Origin: Arthrobacter sp. GMC3
Lineage (GTDB): Bacteria; Actinomycetota; Actinomycetes; Actinomycetales; Micrococcaceae
Direction of reading: 5' to 3'
Assembly: GCF_002929305.1 (NCBI RefSeq)
Contig: NZ_PJIO01000003.1
Location: 372,001-436,000, forward strand
Length of the DNA stretch: 64,000 nt
The notes under the pieces are model-generated. The model saw nothing but the letters and a program-made list of their open reading frames with translations. It did not search any database and was not told where the DNA came from. Of this stretch, positions 43,667-53,159 are shown piece after piece (within the stretch, counting starts at the first letter, position 1; each line of letters begins with the position of its first letter). The translations under genes and the position numbers were made by a program.

Positions 43667-44251
43667 TCAGTTCTCGGAGGCTGCCGGCTCGGCGAACCAG
43701 AGCCGGGTCTCCCCGTACTTCTTCTCCGAGAGCAGTTCCAACGACGCCGGCCAGTCCGGTTCCGGCGTCCTGGCGGACCTTTCCACCACCACCACAGCGT
43801 AAGGGCTCAGGCGCGGGCCCAGCAGCTCAAGCACCAGGGCAAGCTCCTCCTGCGTGAGCGGGTAGGGCGGATCCATGAACACCAGATCCCAATGGTCCAC
43901 ACCGGCCTCGGCCACGCGGGCAAGGAACGATTCAACCTTGGAGCGCTGGACTTTCACAACCTTGGTGCCCAGTACCTTATTGACCAGCTCGGCATTGCGC
44001 TGGCAGACAGCGGCGGCCTTTTCGTTGAACTCAATCAGCTCCACCGACTTTGCCCCGCGGCTGGCGCTTTCAACGCCCAAGGATCCGGATCCGGCGTACA
44101 GGTCAAGCACCCGGGCATCGGCGATCATGTTCAAGGATTCGAGCCGGGAGAACAGTGCTTCCTTGACCCTGTCCGTGGTGGGGCGGGTTCCCTCTCCGGG
44201 TACGGAAACCAGGGGCATGCCACCGGCCGCTCCGGCAACAATCCGGCTCAC
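43667..44251 (-). CDS. rsmD: 16S rRNA (guanine(966)-N(2))-methyltransferase RsmD
   Basis: A 194-residue SAM-dependent methyltransferase. The N terminus SRIVAGAAGG and PTTDRVKEALFSRLES are diagnostic of RsmD; the SAM loop is VLDLYAGSGSLGVESASRGA, and the catalytic motif is VFMDPPYPL (DPPY). It methylates G966 of 16S rRNA. The start is GTG at 44251, 27 bp after recG. Downstream, coaD has been separated by a five-gene block. Confidence 0.95.
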   Translation of the reverse strand: MSRIVAGAAGGMPLVSVPGEGTRPTTDRVKEALFSRLESLNMIADARVLDLYAGSGSLGVESASRGAKSVELIEFNEKAAAVCQRNAELVNKVLGTKVVKVQRSKVESFLARVAEAGVDHWDLVFMDPPYPLTQEELALVLELLGPRLSPYAVVVVERSARTPEPDWPASLELLSEKKYGETRLWFAEPAASEN

Positions 44252-44278
44252 AGCAGGGCCCCGCTCGTCCTGGATTCA

Positions 44279-46516
44279 CTAGCCACGTTCAAGGAATGCC
44301 TCATTCTTCTCGGTCACGTACGTTTCAATTTCAAGTTTCAGAGCGGGGTGGAATTCAAGGAGCGGATCGGCACCGACAATCTCTGTAGCGTCCGCCCTGG
44401 CCCGTTCAATGAGGTCGCCGTCGCGCAACACACTGAGCATGCGCAACCCTGTCCGCCCGCCCGACTGCCTGGCGCCGAGAATGTCGCCCTCGCGCCGCAG
44501 TTCCAAATCCTCCCGCGCCAGCACAAACCCGTCAATTGTAGCGGCCACCGCGGCCAGGCGTTTCCGGCTTGGATGCCCCGGTTCAAGGCTTGTCACCAGC
44601 AGACACGTCCCGGGGTGTCCCCCGCGCCCCACGCGCCCGCGCAGCTGGTGCAATTGGGACATCCCAAACCTGTCGGCGTCCAAGATCACCATCAAGGTGG
44701 CATTGTGAACGTCTACGCCCACCTCGATCACCGTGGTGGAGACCAAAACGTCAATGTCACCGGCGGCAAACTCCGCCATGGTGCCCTGTTTGTCGCCCGT
44801 ATCCAACCGCCCGTGCAGAGCCTGAATGCGGGTGCCCGCCAGGGCCGGGACACCGCGCAAATACTGGACGACGTCGAGTACCGCGGCCATGCTGCGCTCC
44901 TCGCCACTGCCCGGGGCGGGGCCTGGGCCGTGGTCCGGGCCGGGGCCTTCGCCTGGTTCCTCACCGATCTTGGGGCAGACAACGTAGACCTGGTGACCGG
45001 CGTCGACCTCTTCACGGGTGCGTTCCCAAACCCGCCCCTCCCAGCTGGGGTGCTCGGCCAGCGGGGCAACATGGGTGCTGATGGGGGCACGCCCGGCAGG
45101 CAGCTCGGTCAGCTCGGAAACTTCCAGGTCACCAAACACCGTCATGGCCACCGTACGCGGGATGGGGGTGGCCGTCATGACCAGCAGGTGCGGGGGTTTA
45201 AGCGCCTTGGAGCGCAGGGAGTCGCGCTGTTCCACACCAAATCTATGCTGCTCATCCACCACGATCAGGCCAAGGTCGGCAAATTGCACATGATCCGAGA
45301 GCAGCGCATGGGTTCCAATCACAATGCCTGCCTCACCGGATGCTGCGGCCAGCATGGCCTTCTTGCGGGCGGCCACCGGCAGCGATCCTGTGAGCAAGGT
45401 CAGTGCGGTGGCGTTCGGGCCGCCCAGCAGCGGCCCCGCGCCCAGGCTACCCAGCAGTGCCGAGATCGAGTGCAGGTGCTGTGCGGCGAGCACCTCGGTG
45501 GGTGCCAGGAACGCCGCCTGGCCGCCGGCGTCGATCACCTGGAGCATGGCACGCAGGGCGATCACCGTCTTCCCCGATCCCACCTCCCCCTGGAGGAGCC
45601 TGTGCATGGGGTGTCCGGCGGTTACCTCGGTGGCGATCAGATCGCCTATCTCGCGCTGACCGCCCGTGAGCGTGTAGGGAAGCTGGGCGTCGAACGCTTC
45701 CAACAGCCCGCCGTCGCGCAACGGCCGCCCGGTAGCATCCTGATGGACTGCCTCGAAGCGTTTCTGGGCCAGGGATGTCTGCAGCGCCAGTGCTTCCTGG
45801 TAGCGGAAGCGTTTCCTTGCGCGCGGAAAGTCCTCCATTGTTGTGGGCTTGTGGATGAGCTCGTAGGCCTCCCACAACGGCATGAGTTTTTCCCGTGCGG
45901 CAAACTTGGCCGGCACCGGATCTGGCACCCTTCCCAGATCCAGGGCCGGCAGGAGGGCACTGATGACGTCTTCGGTTTTCCAACTCGGGAACTTCGCCGT
46001 TGCCGGGTAGATGGGCACGGGTTTGGCGGCCTGCACCTCAACCTCGTGCTCGGCCAACTCGTCGTCAGGCAGCAGCACATAGCCTGGGTTGGTCAGGGAC
46101 TTGCTGCCACCATAGAGGGAAACCTTGCCCGAAAACATGGCTAACACGCCGGGCTGGAGTTCCTTTTGGGCCTTGAAGCCGTTGAAGAAGCTGATTTTCA
46201 GCGACGACGGCCGTCCCGAATTGTCCGTAATGACAACGTCGCTGATGGTGCCCTTGCGGGTCTGCATGTACCGGGTGGACAGGCCTACCACCCGGGCCAG
46301 GATGGTAACCTCCTCGTCCACTGGCAGCTGGTTGAGGTCTGTGAGGTCCCCGCGGGCCAGGTAGCGGCGCGGGAACTGATGCAGCATCTCCCCGACCGTG
46401 CTGATCTCCAACGCCTTGGCCACAGACTTGGCAGTCGCAACACCCACCAGACGTGACAGTTCAAGGCTCAGGTCAGTATAGGCGTCGCTGGGGTCAGAGT
46501 AGGTCATGAGCGTCAT
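44279..46516 (-). CDS. recG: ATP-dependent DNA helicase RecG
   Basis: A 745-residue branch-migration helicase that remodels stalled forks and Holliday junctions. The N-terminal wedge domain includes GTISDVVITDNSGRPSSLKI; Walker A is LQGEVGSGKTVIA, the DExH box VDEQHRFGVEQRDSL, motif VI QLHQLRGRVGRGGHPG. A Gly/Pro-rich insertion at residues ~514-541 (GEEPGEGPGPDHGPGPAPGS) between helicase motifs is not a standard part. ATG 46516 and 46507 are both possible; neither has a clear ribosome site. It overlaps the DAK2 gene by 23 nt, so coupling is likely. Confidence 0.95.
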   Translation of the reverse strand: MTLMTYSDPSDAYTDLSLELSRLVGVATAKSVAKALEISTVGEMLHQFPRRYLARGDLTDLNQLPVDEEVTILARVVGLSTRYMQTRKGTISDVVITDNSGRPSSLKISFFNGFKAQKELQPGVLAMFSGKVSLYGGSKSLTNPGYVLLPDDELAEHEVEVQAAKPVPIYPATAKFPSWKTEDVISALLPALDLGRVPDPVPAKFAAREKLMPLWEAYELIHKPTTMEDFPRARKRFRYQEALALQTSLAQKRFEAVHQDATGRPLRDGGLLEAFDAQLPYTLTGGQREIGDLIATEVTAGHPMHRLLQGEVGSGKTVIALRAMLQVIDAGGQAAFLAPTEVLAAQHLHSISALLGSLGAGPLLGGPNATALTLLTGSLPVAARKKAMLAAASGEAGIVIGTHALLSDHVQFADLGLIVVDEQHRFGVEQRDSLRSKALKPPHLLVMTATPIPRTVAMTVFGDLEVSELTELPAGRAPISTHVAPLAEHPSWEGRVWERTREEVDAGHQVYVVCPKIGEEPGEGPGPDHGPGPAPGSGEERSMAAVLDVVQYLRGVPALAGTRIQALHGRLDTGDKQGTMAEFAAGDIDVLVSTTVIEVGVDVHNATLMVILDADRFGMSQLHQLRGRVGRGGHPGTCLLVTSLEPGHPSRKRLAAVAATIDGFVLAREDLELRREGDILGARQSGGRTGLRMLSVLRDGDLIERARADATEIVGADPLLEFHPALKLEIETYVTEKNEAFLERG

Positions 46517-47483
46517 TGGCGGCGTTGGGGCTCAGCGCGGAGATGCTCACATTGCTTGGATCACCCACGGCCTGGATGGCGTCAAGGGCAATGGCCGGGG
46601 ACGGCACGTGGACGTGGATCCGCCAGGGGTACGCGCCGGTGGCATCAGCGGTTTCGGTGACTGCGCTCATGATGACCGAGTCGCCCAGCTCGTCCAGTTG
46701 CATCCGCAACCCGGCCGCCGCCAGCGGGGTCAGGTTCAGTGTGCACATGACTTCCACACCCAGCTGTTCCGGCATGGTCAGGGCAATGTTGGGGTCCTGA
46801 ACTTTGTAGCCGGAGAGCCCGTCCAGCAATTCCTCATCCAGCGGCACGCCAAGAACCACTGACCGCAGGCAGTCCAGAATCAGCAACAACCCCACTCCCC
46901 CCGCATCCACCACGTGGGCGTCGGCCAGGACACCCAGCTGAGATTCGGTGAGCACCACGGCCTCGCGGGCGGCCTGCACCGCGGCGTCAAGGGTGAGGGC
47001 CAGCGCCTGATTGGAGTCGTCCCCGTTCAGGGACCCCTCCATGATCGAGGCTCCGCGCGCCGCCGCCTCCAGGACGGACAAGATGGTGCCGGGAACTGGC
47101 TCGCTCAAGGCGCTCCAGGACCGAAGTTGGGCCCGTTGCAGGGCTGCGGCCAGCAACGGCGCACTGAGTCGCGATTGACCGGCCAGGGGTTCGGCCAAGG
47201 CTGAGAGGAATACGGAGAACAGGGTGCCCGAGTTTCCGCGTGCCTGCTCCATGGCGGCGCGGCCGGCGGCGGCCATGGTGGCGCCGACGTCGCAAGGCTC
47301 AATGTCAGCCAACGCCTGCGACGCCGACCTGACGGTGAGGTAAAGGTTTGTTCCCGTGTCAGCGTCCGCCACGGGGTAGATGTTGATGGCGTTAAGCCTG
47401 TCGCTGTGATTGGCAAGGGTCTGTTCTGCCATGGCGAGCCATCGGCGAATGACGGGGGCAGTTGCCGCAATCTTAGACTGCAA
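46494..47483 (-). CDS. DAK2 domain protein (YloV/FakA-like N-terminal part)
   Basis: A 329-residue protein. Residues ~15-200 form a DAK2 (DhaL-type) nucleotide-binding domain with NIYPVADADTGTNLYLTV as its metal/ATP signature and GNSGTLFSVFLSALAEPL next. The rest (DAHVVDAGGVGLLLILDCLR, then a CTLNLTPLAAAGLRMQLDEL stretch) resembles the middle domain of YloV/FakA fatty-acid kinase subunits, but the usual C-terminal DegV-like half is missing (family proteins are ~550 residues). It may act in fatty-acid phosphorylation or another small-molecule kinase role. It overlaps thiL by 11 nt and recG by 23 nt, as in other actinobacteria. Confidence 0.85.
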   Translation of the reverse strand: MQSKIAATAPVIRRWLAMAEQTLANHSDRLNAINIYPVADADTGTNLYLTVRSASQALADIEPCDVGATMAAAGRAAMEQARGNSGTLFSVFLSALAEPLAGQSRLSAPLLAAALQRAQLRSWSALSEPVPGTILSVLEAAARGASIMEGSLNGDDSNQALALTLDAAVQAAREAVVLTESQLGVLADAHVVDAGGVGLLLILDCLRSVVLGVPLDEELLDGLSGYKVQDPNIALTMPEQLGVEVMCTLNLTPLAAAGLRMQLDELGDSVIMSAVTETADATGAYPWRIHVHVPSPAIALDAIQAVGDPSNVSISALSPNAANDAHDLL

Positions 47484-48489
47484 AATGATCCCATCCCACA
47501 GCGCCTGTTACGACGCTTCGTAAGTTCTGTCCGCCCACGGTGACAGCCGGTTGATTGGCTTGTGCAGACACTACTGAGCCTATCCTAATGAAACCGGCAG
47601 GGAGTGTAGCGGCAGCAGGGAATGTGGCTAGAATTCCGTGATCCTCTCCGCCTGTCAGCACCCATTGCAGCGGGTCCGCCCCCAATGCTTGGGCACAATC
47701 GGCAAGTGTGCTGGCTTGTTTGGCAAGCACGTCGGCGTCCAGGTCCAGGCTGGTGCCGCTGGCTGCGGCCATGCGTGCTGCGTCGCGCAGCAGCCCATCT
47801 GAAATGTCCATCATGGCAGTGGCTCCGGCGAGTGCTCCGGCCGGTCCGGCGGCCAGGGGCGGCCAGGGCCTGTTGAAGTGGTCTGCGGCCCTCCGGTCGG
47901 CCTGCGTGTACAGCTCCGGGGTCTTCGTGCTTTCCTGCAGCGCCCAACCGGCGGCGGACATGCCAAGATGGCCGGCCACCGCAAGCTGGTCTCCGGGGCG
48001 GGCGCCGCTGCGAAGCACCGCTTCACGCCCCTCCAGGGATCCTGTGACAGCAACGGTGACAACAAGTTCCGAACCGGCGGAGAGGTCCCCTCCGGCAATG
48101 GAACAGGCGCCTGCACCGAGAGCAACGATCGCCGCACTCAAGCCGTCTGACAGGCCCTCAACCCAGTCAACCGGCGTCGTGCCCGGAAGGGTGAGGCTGA
48201 CCACCATGGCGGTCGCGACCGCTCCCATGGCGTTGATGTCGCTGAGGTTAGCAGCGGCCGCCTTCCACCCCACATCAAAGCCGGTGGTGGCGTAGCCGTT
48301 GGGCCAGCGCAGGCGAAAGTCCTTGTCTTGGACCTGGGTGTCGATGGAGATGACCGTGCGGCCGTCCGGGGCTCCGATGATGGCGCAGTCATCGCCCGGA
48401 CCCAGCAGCATGGAGGAACCCGCGTGAAGACGCGGAAAAATCCGTTCCAGGAGCTCGGATTCGGAGAGTTGGTCCACAGTGAGGGTCAT
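47473..48489 (-). CDS. thiL: Thiamine-monophosphate kinase
   Basis: A 338-residue kinase that makes thiamine pyrophosphate from thiamine monophosphate. Diagnostic blocks are LLGPGDDCAIIGAPDG (residues ~28-43), VGWKAAAANLSDINAMGA (metal-binding Asp), SIAGGDLSAGSELVVTVAVT and MMDISDGLLRDAARMA. It belongs to the AIR-synthase-like fold. It begins the thiL-DAK2-recG-rsmD series, all overlapping or closely spaced. No TPP riboswitch was seen in the 177 bp upstream. Confidence 0.95.
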   Translation of the reverse strand: MTLTVDQLSESELLERIFPRLHAGSSMLLGPGDDCAIIGAPDGRTVISIDTQVQDKDFRLRWPNGYATTGFDVGWKAAAANLSDINAMGAVATAMVVSLTLPGTTPVDWVEGLSDGLSAAIVALGAGACSIAGGDLSAGSELVVTVAVTGSLEGREAVLRSGARPGDQLAVAGHLGMSAAGWALQESTKTPELYTQADRRAADHFNRPWPPLAAGPAGALAGATAMMDISDGLLRDAARMAAASGTSLDLDADVLAKQASTLADCAQALGADPLQWVLTGGEDHGILATFPAAATLPAGFIRIGSVVSAQANQPAVTVGGQNLRSVVTGAVGWDHFAV

Positions 48490-48666
48490 GCTTTAACCGT
48501 AACTGCTGGGTGGGACATTGGAGGCAGCCCGCGGTTTGGGTGGGCTGAGTGTAGTTCCTGGGCCGGGACAGAAGGTGTCCGCAAGGTCCTCGCCGTCGGG
48601 GAGAATCGGCACTAACCTGAGGTGGACAGTGAAGGTATGCCGGGGGCAGAGCGAAGGAGAGCAGAA

Positions 48667-48909
48667 ATGGACGACAACCAGATGCACCAGCAGATTCAGG
48701 AGTTGGTCAACGAGGAACGGGAATTGCGCGAGTCAACCGCAGACCAGTCTCAACTGCCTGCCCGCGCCGCGAAGTTGCAAGCCATCGAAGTCCAGCTGGA
48801 TCAGTGCTGGGATCTGCTGCGCCAACGTCAGGCCAGAGTCCATGCAGGTGAGAATCCCAACGATGCGAAGCTACGCTCGGCAAGTGAAGTTGAGGGATAC
48901 CGGCAGTAG
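48667..48909 (+). CDS. DUF2630 family protein
   Basis: An 80-residue acidic, helical protein: MDDNQMHQQIQELVNEEREL is followed by a second helix (ARAAKLQAIEVQLDQCWDLL) and RQRQARVHAGENPNDAKLR, the DUF2630 pattern. A two-helix coiled coil is likely. GAAGGAG sits six bases before ATG 48667; the frame opens at 48622. Function is unknown in the family. It is divergent from thiL. Confidence 0.87.
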   Translation: MDDNQMHQQIQELVNEERELRESTADQSQLPARAAKLQAIEVQLDQCWDLLRQRQARVHAGENPNDAKLRSASEVEGYRQ

Positions 48910-48934
48910 GCGGAGCCGGTGGTAATCTCCTGGC

Positions 48935-49300
48935 ATGATGAGTTCACCGCGGCGCTACACCATGAATTACAACTGGGTATGGGGACCTGACAACCCTGTG
49001 CTGGACAAGGCGGCAAGCCTGTCCATGACCTTGCGCGATGCGGATCCCGGTCACCTGGCGGCGCTTCTGACTACCTGGCTTGATGGGTTGAGTTTCAGTC
49101 CCGAGAGTGACCACTACTTCTGGGGCGGCTGGAGTGTGCGGATTGTTGACCACCATGGAGGCTCCGCCGAGCTGGTTTTCACCTCGGGTGGTCAGGACGT
49201 GGCGGAGTCATTGGGCGACGGCGTTGACTCGTTCTACGAGCAGGTGCTCCACCCGCTGTCCACGGCTTCTGTGGTGTGGACCGAGTTGCCGCTGAACTAG
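48935..49300 (+). CDS. Hypothetical protein
   Basis: A 121-residue protein without a signal peptide that I do not recognise. It contains NYNWVWGPDNPVLDKAASLS, HLAALLTTWLDGLSFSPESD and WGGWSVRIVDHHGGSAELVF, suggesting a small alpha+beta fold. The starts at 48935 (ATG), 48938 (ATG) and 48962 (ATG) cannot be told apart; no good ribosome site is seen. Codon use fits the genome. It lies 25 bp after DUF2630 on the same strand, perhaps in one transcript with it and the following GNAT gene. Confidence 0.65.
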   Translation: MMSSPRRYTMNYNWVWGPDNPVLDKAASLSMTLRDADPGHLAALLTTWLDGLSFSPESDHYFWGGWSVRIVDHHGGSAELVFTSGGQDVAESLGDGVDSFYEQVLHPLSTASVVWTELPLN

Positions 49301-49357
49301 ACCACGGCAGCGGGTGGTGCCGGTCACTTGCCCCGCCCGGGGACAGCTGGGAAACTG

Positions 49358-50152
49358 ATGCCAATGACTACCAATGAGCTCTACCTTCAGGCCTATGACG
49401 AACAACTCCGCACCGACGCCGAAACACCCAGCGCGCTGAGTGTGACCCGTTGGGGTCCCCTGCGCCTAGCCACGTTCGCGGGCGGGCTTGGCTTCATCAC
49501 GTACAGGGATCTGGGTGGAGCCGTGGCCGCGGATATGCCGGGGCTGGTGTCCGCCGCCCTGGCCCACTACGGCACAGACCCAGAGATCGACAAGGTTGAG
49601 TGGAAGGTCCGCCTGCACGATGCCTCGCCGGGGCTGCCCGAAGCCCTTGTGGCCCACGGATTCGCCCCCGAAGAGGCCGAATCCATCATGGTGGGCCCCC
49701 TCGGTGGCCTGTGCACCAACGCTCCCACCCCCGACGGCTTCCGGCTGCGGACAGTCACCACCGAGGCTGACGTGCGAGCCATGAGCGCCATGGCCGACGA
49801 GGCTTTCGGTGAGGCAACGGACACCCGCCAGGCCGATGCCCTACTGGCCCGCCTGGCCCGTAACGACGGCATGGAGCTCTGGGTGGCCGAAACAGACGGC
49901 CGGATGGTCAGCTGCGGCCGGCTTGAGCCCGTGCATGGCAGCGACTTCGCGGGCATTTGGGGCGGTGCCACCCTCGAGGCATATCGGGGCCGCGGCATCT
50001 ACCGGGCCCTGACAGCCGCGCGGGCTCGCTCCGCAATGGCGCAGGGCAAGACACTCGTCCACAGCGACTCCTCCGAGTTTTCCCGCCCCATCCTTGAACG
50101 ATCGGGCCTGCTGAAAGTCTCCACCACGATTCCGTATTACTGGAGGAAGTAA
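49358..50152 (+). CDS. GNAT family N-acetyltransferase
   Basis: A 264-residue protein with a C-terminal GNAT domain: RLRTVTTEADVRAMSAMADE begins it, GGATLEAYRGRGIYRALTAA holds the acetyl-CoA loop (R-G-x-G-I-Y), and LVHSDSSEFSRPILERSGL closes it. The N-terminal ~110 residues (GGLGFITYRDLGGAVAADMP and WKVRLHDASPGLPEALVAHG) look like a second, degenerate GNAT-like unit. ATG 49358 follows GGGAAAC; ATG 49364 and an upstream TTG at 49328 are alternatives. Substrate unknown. It is convergent with the urocanate hydratase gene. Confidence 0.85.
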   Translation: MPMTTNELYLQAYDEQLRTDAETPSALSVTRWGPLRLATFAGGLGFITYRDLGGAVAADMPGLVSAALAHYGTDPEIDKVEWKVRLHDASPGLPEALVAHGFAPEEAESIMVGPLGGLCTNAPTPDGFRLRTVTTEADVRAMSAMADEAFGEATDTRQADALLARLARNDGMELWVAETDGRMVSCGRLEPVHGSDFAGIWGGATLEAYRGRGIYRALTAARARSAMAQGKTLVHSDSSEFSRPILERSGLLKVSTTIPYYWRK

Positions 50153-50158
50153 CACCCC

Positions 50159-50177
50159 ACCCGGCTCGCGCCGGGGT
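50159..50177. terminator. Short GC hairpin between convergent GNAT and urocanate hydratase genes
   Basis: ACCCGGC (50159-50165) and GCCGGGGT (50170-50177) can pair over about seven bases around TCGC. No U-run follows on either strand, so it is a weak shared terminator at best. Confidence 0.35.
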
Positions 50178-51857
50178 CTACTGCTCCTGCATCGGGATGC
50201 GCACGCCGCGTTCGACGGCGACGTCGAGTGCACGCTCGTAGCCGGCGTCGGCGTGGCGGATGACGCCCATGCCTGGGTCGTTGGTGAGTAGACGGGCCAG
50301 CTTCTCCGCCGCCAGCGGCGTGCCGTCGGCAACGGAAACCTGGCCGGCATGGATAGAACGGCCGATTCCCACGCCGCCGCCGTGGTGGATGGACACCCAG
50401 GTAGCGCCGGAGGCCGTGTTCAGCATGGCGTTCAGCAGCGGCCAGTCCGCGATGGCGTCCGAGCCGTCCTTCATGGATTCGGTCTCGCGGTACGGGGAGG
50501 CCACGGAACCGGAGTCCAAGTGGTCTCGACCGATCACGATCGGGGCCTTGACCTTGCCGTCGGCCACCAGCTGGTTGAACAGCACGCCGGCCTTGGCGCG
50601 GTCGCCGTAGCCCAGCCAGGCGATGCGCGCTGGCAGACCCTCGAACTCCACATGTTCCTGGGCGGCGTTGATCCAGCGATGCAGGTGCTCATTTTCGGGG
50701 AACAGTTCTTTGATGGCTTCGTCGGTGACGCGGATGTCTTCGGGGTCGCCGGAGAGTGCCACCCATCGGAACGGGCCCATGCCTTCGCAAAACAGTGGGC
50801 GGATGTAGGCCGGCACAAATCCGGGGAACTCGAAGGCCCTGTTGTAGCCGCCCTTGCGGGCCTCGTCGCGGATGGAGTTGCCGTAGTCAAAGACTTCGGC
50901 GCCGGCGTCCTGGAATTCCACCATGGCCTGGACGTGGCGGGCCATGGCGTTCTGTGCTTTCTTGGTGAATCCCTCGGGATCGTTCTCCGCCTCAGCCGCC
51001 CACTCCTCGATGGAGAACTCGCTGGGCAGGTAGGAGAGGGGGTCGTGGGCGCTGGTCTGGTCGGTGACGATGTCCACCGTGAACTCGCCTGCGTGGTGGC
51101 GGCGCAAGATCTCCGGGAACAGTTCGGCGGCGTTGCCGACGACGCCCACCGACAGCGGGGTCTTGGACGCCTTGGCCTCCAAGACGCGCTCAAGGGCCGC
51201 GTCCAAGGAGGGGGCCACCTCGTCGAGGTAGCGTTTCCCGACTCGGCGTTGGAGGCGCTCAGCGGACACGTCAACGATCAAGCAGGCACCCCCGTTGAGG
51301 GTGACGGCCAGCGGCTGGGCACCACCCATGCCCCCGCACCCGCCGGTCAATGTCAGGGTTCCGGCAAGGGTGCCGCCGAACCGTTTGGTGGCGATGGCGG
51401 CGAAGGTTTCGAACGTGCCCTGAAGGATGCCCTGGGTGCCAATGTAAATCCAGGATCCGGCCGTCATTTGCCCGTACATCATCAGGCCCTCGGCCTCGAG
51501 CTTGCGGAATTCGGGCCACGTGGCCCAGTCACCCACCAGGTTGGAATTCGCCAGCAATACCCGGGGAGCCCACACATTGGTGCGGAACACACCCACTGGC
51601 TTGCCGGACTGGACCAGGAGAGTCTCGTCGTCCTCGAGCGTCTTCAACGTGGCCACGATCGCGTCGTAGGCTTCCCAGGAACGCGCGGCGCGTCCGGTTC
51701 CGCCGTACACCACCAGGTCCTCCGGGCGCTCGGCAACTTCCGGATCAAGGTTGTTCATGAGCATCCGCAACGGCGCCTCGGTCTGCCAGGACTTGGCGGA
51801 GAGGGCCGTTCCGCGGTCTGCGCGGATGGAACGGGAAGGATCATGCATCGTCGCCAT
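50178..51857 (-). CDS. hutU: Urocanate hydratase homologue with the signature active-site cysteine replaced
   Basis: A 559-residue protein, full length for urocanase, which hydrates urocanate to imidazolonepropionate using tightly bound NAD+. [58 protein letters not shown] and [20 protein letters not shown] are all intact. In the PROSITE urocanase signature (F-Q-G-L-P-x-R-I-C-W) this protein reads [12 protein letters not shown]: Ala413 (codon GCC, 50621-50619) stands at the place of the essential Cys410 of the Pseudomonas enzyme. ATG 51857 follows AAAGGAAA. No hutH, hutI, hutG or hut regulator is in the window. The substrate may differ, for example a modified urocanate; the gene name is by homology. 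Confidence 0.88.
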   Translation of the reverse strand: MATMHDPSRSIRADRGTALSAKSWQTEAPLRMLMNNLDPEVAERPEDLVVYGGTGRAARSWEAYDAIVATLKTLEDDETLLVQSGKPVGVFRTNVWAPRVLLANSNLVGDWATWPEFRKLEAEGLMMYGQMTAGSWIYIGTQGILQGTFETFAAIATKRFGGTLAGTLTLTGGCGGMGGAQPLAVTLNGGACLIVDVSAERLQRRVGKRYLDEVAPSLDAALERVLEAKASKTPLSVGVVGNAAELFPEILRRHHAGEFTVDIVTDQTSAHDPLSYLPSEFSIEEWAAEAENDPEGFTKKAQNAMARHVQAMVEFQDAGAEVFDYGNSIRDEARKGGYNRAFEFPGFVPAYIRPLFCEGMGPFRWVALSGDPEDIRVTDEAIKELFPENEHLHRWINAAQEHVEFEGLPARIAWLGYGDRAKAGVLFNQLVADGKVKAPIVIGRDHLDSGSVASPYRETESMKDGSDAIADWPLLNAMLNTASGATWVSIHHGGGVGIGRSIHAGQVSVADGTPLAAEKLARLLTNDPGMGVIRHADAGYERALDVAVERGVRIPMQEQ

Positions 51858-52049
51858 GGTGGTTTCCTTTGAGCTCGTTGGTGCGTGGGCTGCCACAAGC
51901 GTGCCTGAGCACAGGCGAGGCCCCGCAAAAGTTCGTATGCCTTTATCTAAGCCCAGAGCCGATCCATTGTGACCGGCCGCACTGCCTTAGTTGTCTGCGA
52001 TACCAGATCCAGGAAAATCACCAGAGGTGATCGAGGGGGCTACGGGCAC

Positions 52050-53084
52050 CTATTTCAGCCCCGCACTTGCCAGGTATGATCCCAGGGAATCGGACTTGAG
52101 GGCGTCGCCAATAGCCGTGATGGCGGCGTCGTCGCGCAGCACAATGGATTGTCCGTCGGCGCTGGTTCCGGTACCAAGGGTTGGCAGCGTGAAGGCCTTC
52201 ACATCGGGGCCGCGTACGTCCCGCAGGCTCACGGCAAGTGCACCGATTGTTGCCGCATCCAGCCCCTTGTCGACACTGATATAGGGAGAGACCTTGGTGG
52301 CTAGATTCGTTACCTTGATGGGGTTGGTGAGGGTAGCTGGCGTCAGAATAGTGTTCATCACGGATTTGAGGAATATTTGCTGGTTGCGCACGCGCTGGTA
52401 GTCGCCGTCCGCGAAGGCGTAGCGTTCGCGCACAAATCCCAGGGCTTGGTCCCCTGTCATCATCTGGGGTCCGGCCGCAAAGGTGTAATTGCCATGGGTG
52501 GAGGTGAAGGGAATCGGCACATCCACGCTCACCCCGCCCAGCGCGTCGGTGATCTCCTTGAACCCTTGGAAATCGACCACCGCCACATGGTCAATCCTGT
52601 TGTTGAACATGCCTTCAAGTGTTTGGACCACCAACGGCACTCCGCCAAAGGCCATCGCCGCATTGATCTTCGCCTCACCAAAGCCGGGAATATCCACCCA
52701 GGTATCTCGCATAATCGACATCATGTAGATGTTTTTCCGGTCGGCGGGGATGTGCACCCACATCATGGTGTCCGAGCGCTGGTCTGAGGGCACTCCTTCT
52801 TCGGCCAGGTCAACGGCGTCGCCGCGACTGTCGCTGCCCAGTAGCAAGATGTTCATGGCGTTCGACGCCGGTCCCTCCGTCGGTTTGGCCGGCCGGAGGG
52901 TTTCATCGGGAAAGGCATGCTCGATTTTTTGCGTCTTCGTGTCATAGCTGTTGGCAAGATTAAAGATGAACGCGCCACTGGCCACTAAGGCGATGAGGAA
53001 AATGCCCAGGAACGTCAGTAAAACGTTGCGGCGAATCGTCCTTGTGCGCCTGGCCGGCTGCCCCGTGTCGATATCTTCGCTCAT
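52050..53084 (-). CDS. LytR-CpsA-Psr (LCP) family cell-wall glycopolymer ligase
   Basis: A 344-residue protein anchored by one membrane segment near the N terminus (VLLTFLGIFLIALVASGAFI) with the catalytic LCP domain outside. ILLLGSDSRGD, SDTMMWVHIPADRKNIYMMS, IMRDTWVDIPGFGEAKINAA and ALGFVRERYAFADGDYQRVRNQQ are the family blocks, with Arg/Asp residues that bind the polyprenyl pyrophosphate. LCP enzymes attach wall polymers (arabinogalactan or teichoic-acid-like) to peptidoglycan. ATG 53084 is preferred because GGGAGG lies nine bases upstream; 53093 and 53105 are in-frame alternatives. It is divergent from the DUF3515 gene. Confidence 0.9.
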   Translation of the reverse strand: MSEDIDTGQPARRTRTIRRNVLLTFLGIFLIALVASGAFIFNLANSYDTKTQKIEHAFPDETLRPAKPTEGPASNAMNILLLGSDSRGDAVDLAEEGVPSDQRSDTMMWVHIPADRKNIYMMSIMRDTWVDIPGFGEAKINAAMAFGGVPLVVQTLEGMFNNRIDHVAVVDFQGFKEITDALGGVSVDVPIPFTSTHGNYTFAAGPQMMTGDQALGFVRERYAFADGDYQRVRNQQIFLKSVMNTILTPATLTNPIKVTNLATKVSPYISVDKGLDAATIGALAVSLRDVRGPDVKAFTLPTLGTGTSADGQSIVLRDDAAITAIGDALKSDSLGSYLASAGLK

Positions 53085-53159
53085 GGTCGTCATCCTCCCA
53101 CGCATCGATAGGCGTTTCCAAGAGGTAGAAGCACCAAGGATTGAGGATAGGCTGGAACC

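Noticed and set aside
43622..46144. 840-codon plus-strand open frame
   Set aside because: It lies entirely over rsmD and recG on the other strand and has Gly/His/Gln-rich composition without family motifs.
50349..51872. 507-codon plus-strand open frame
   Set aside because: Shadow of the urocanate hydratase gene; the translated sequence shows no recognisable domain.
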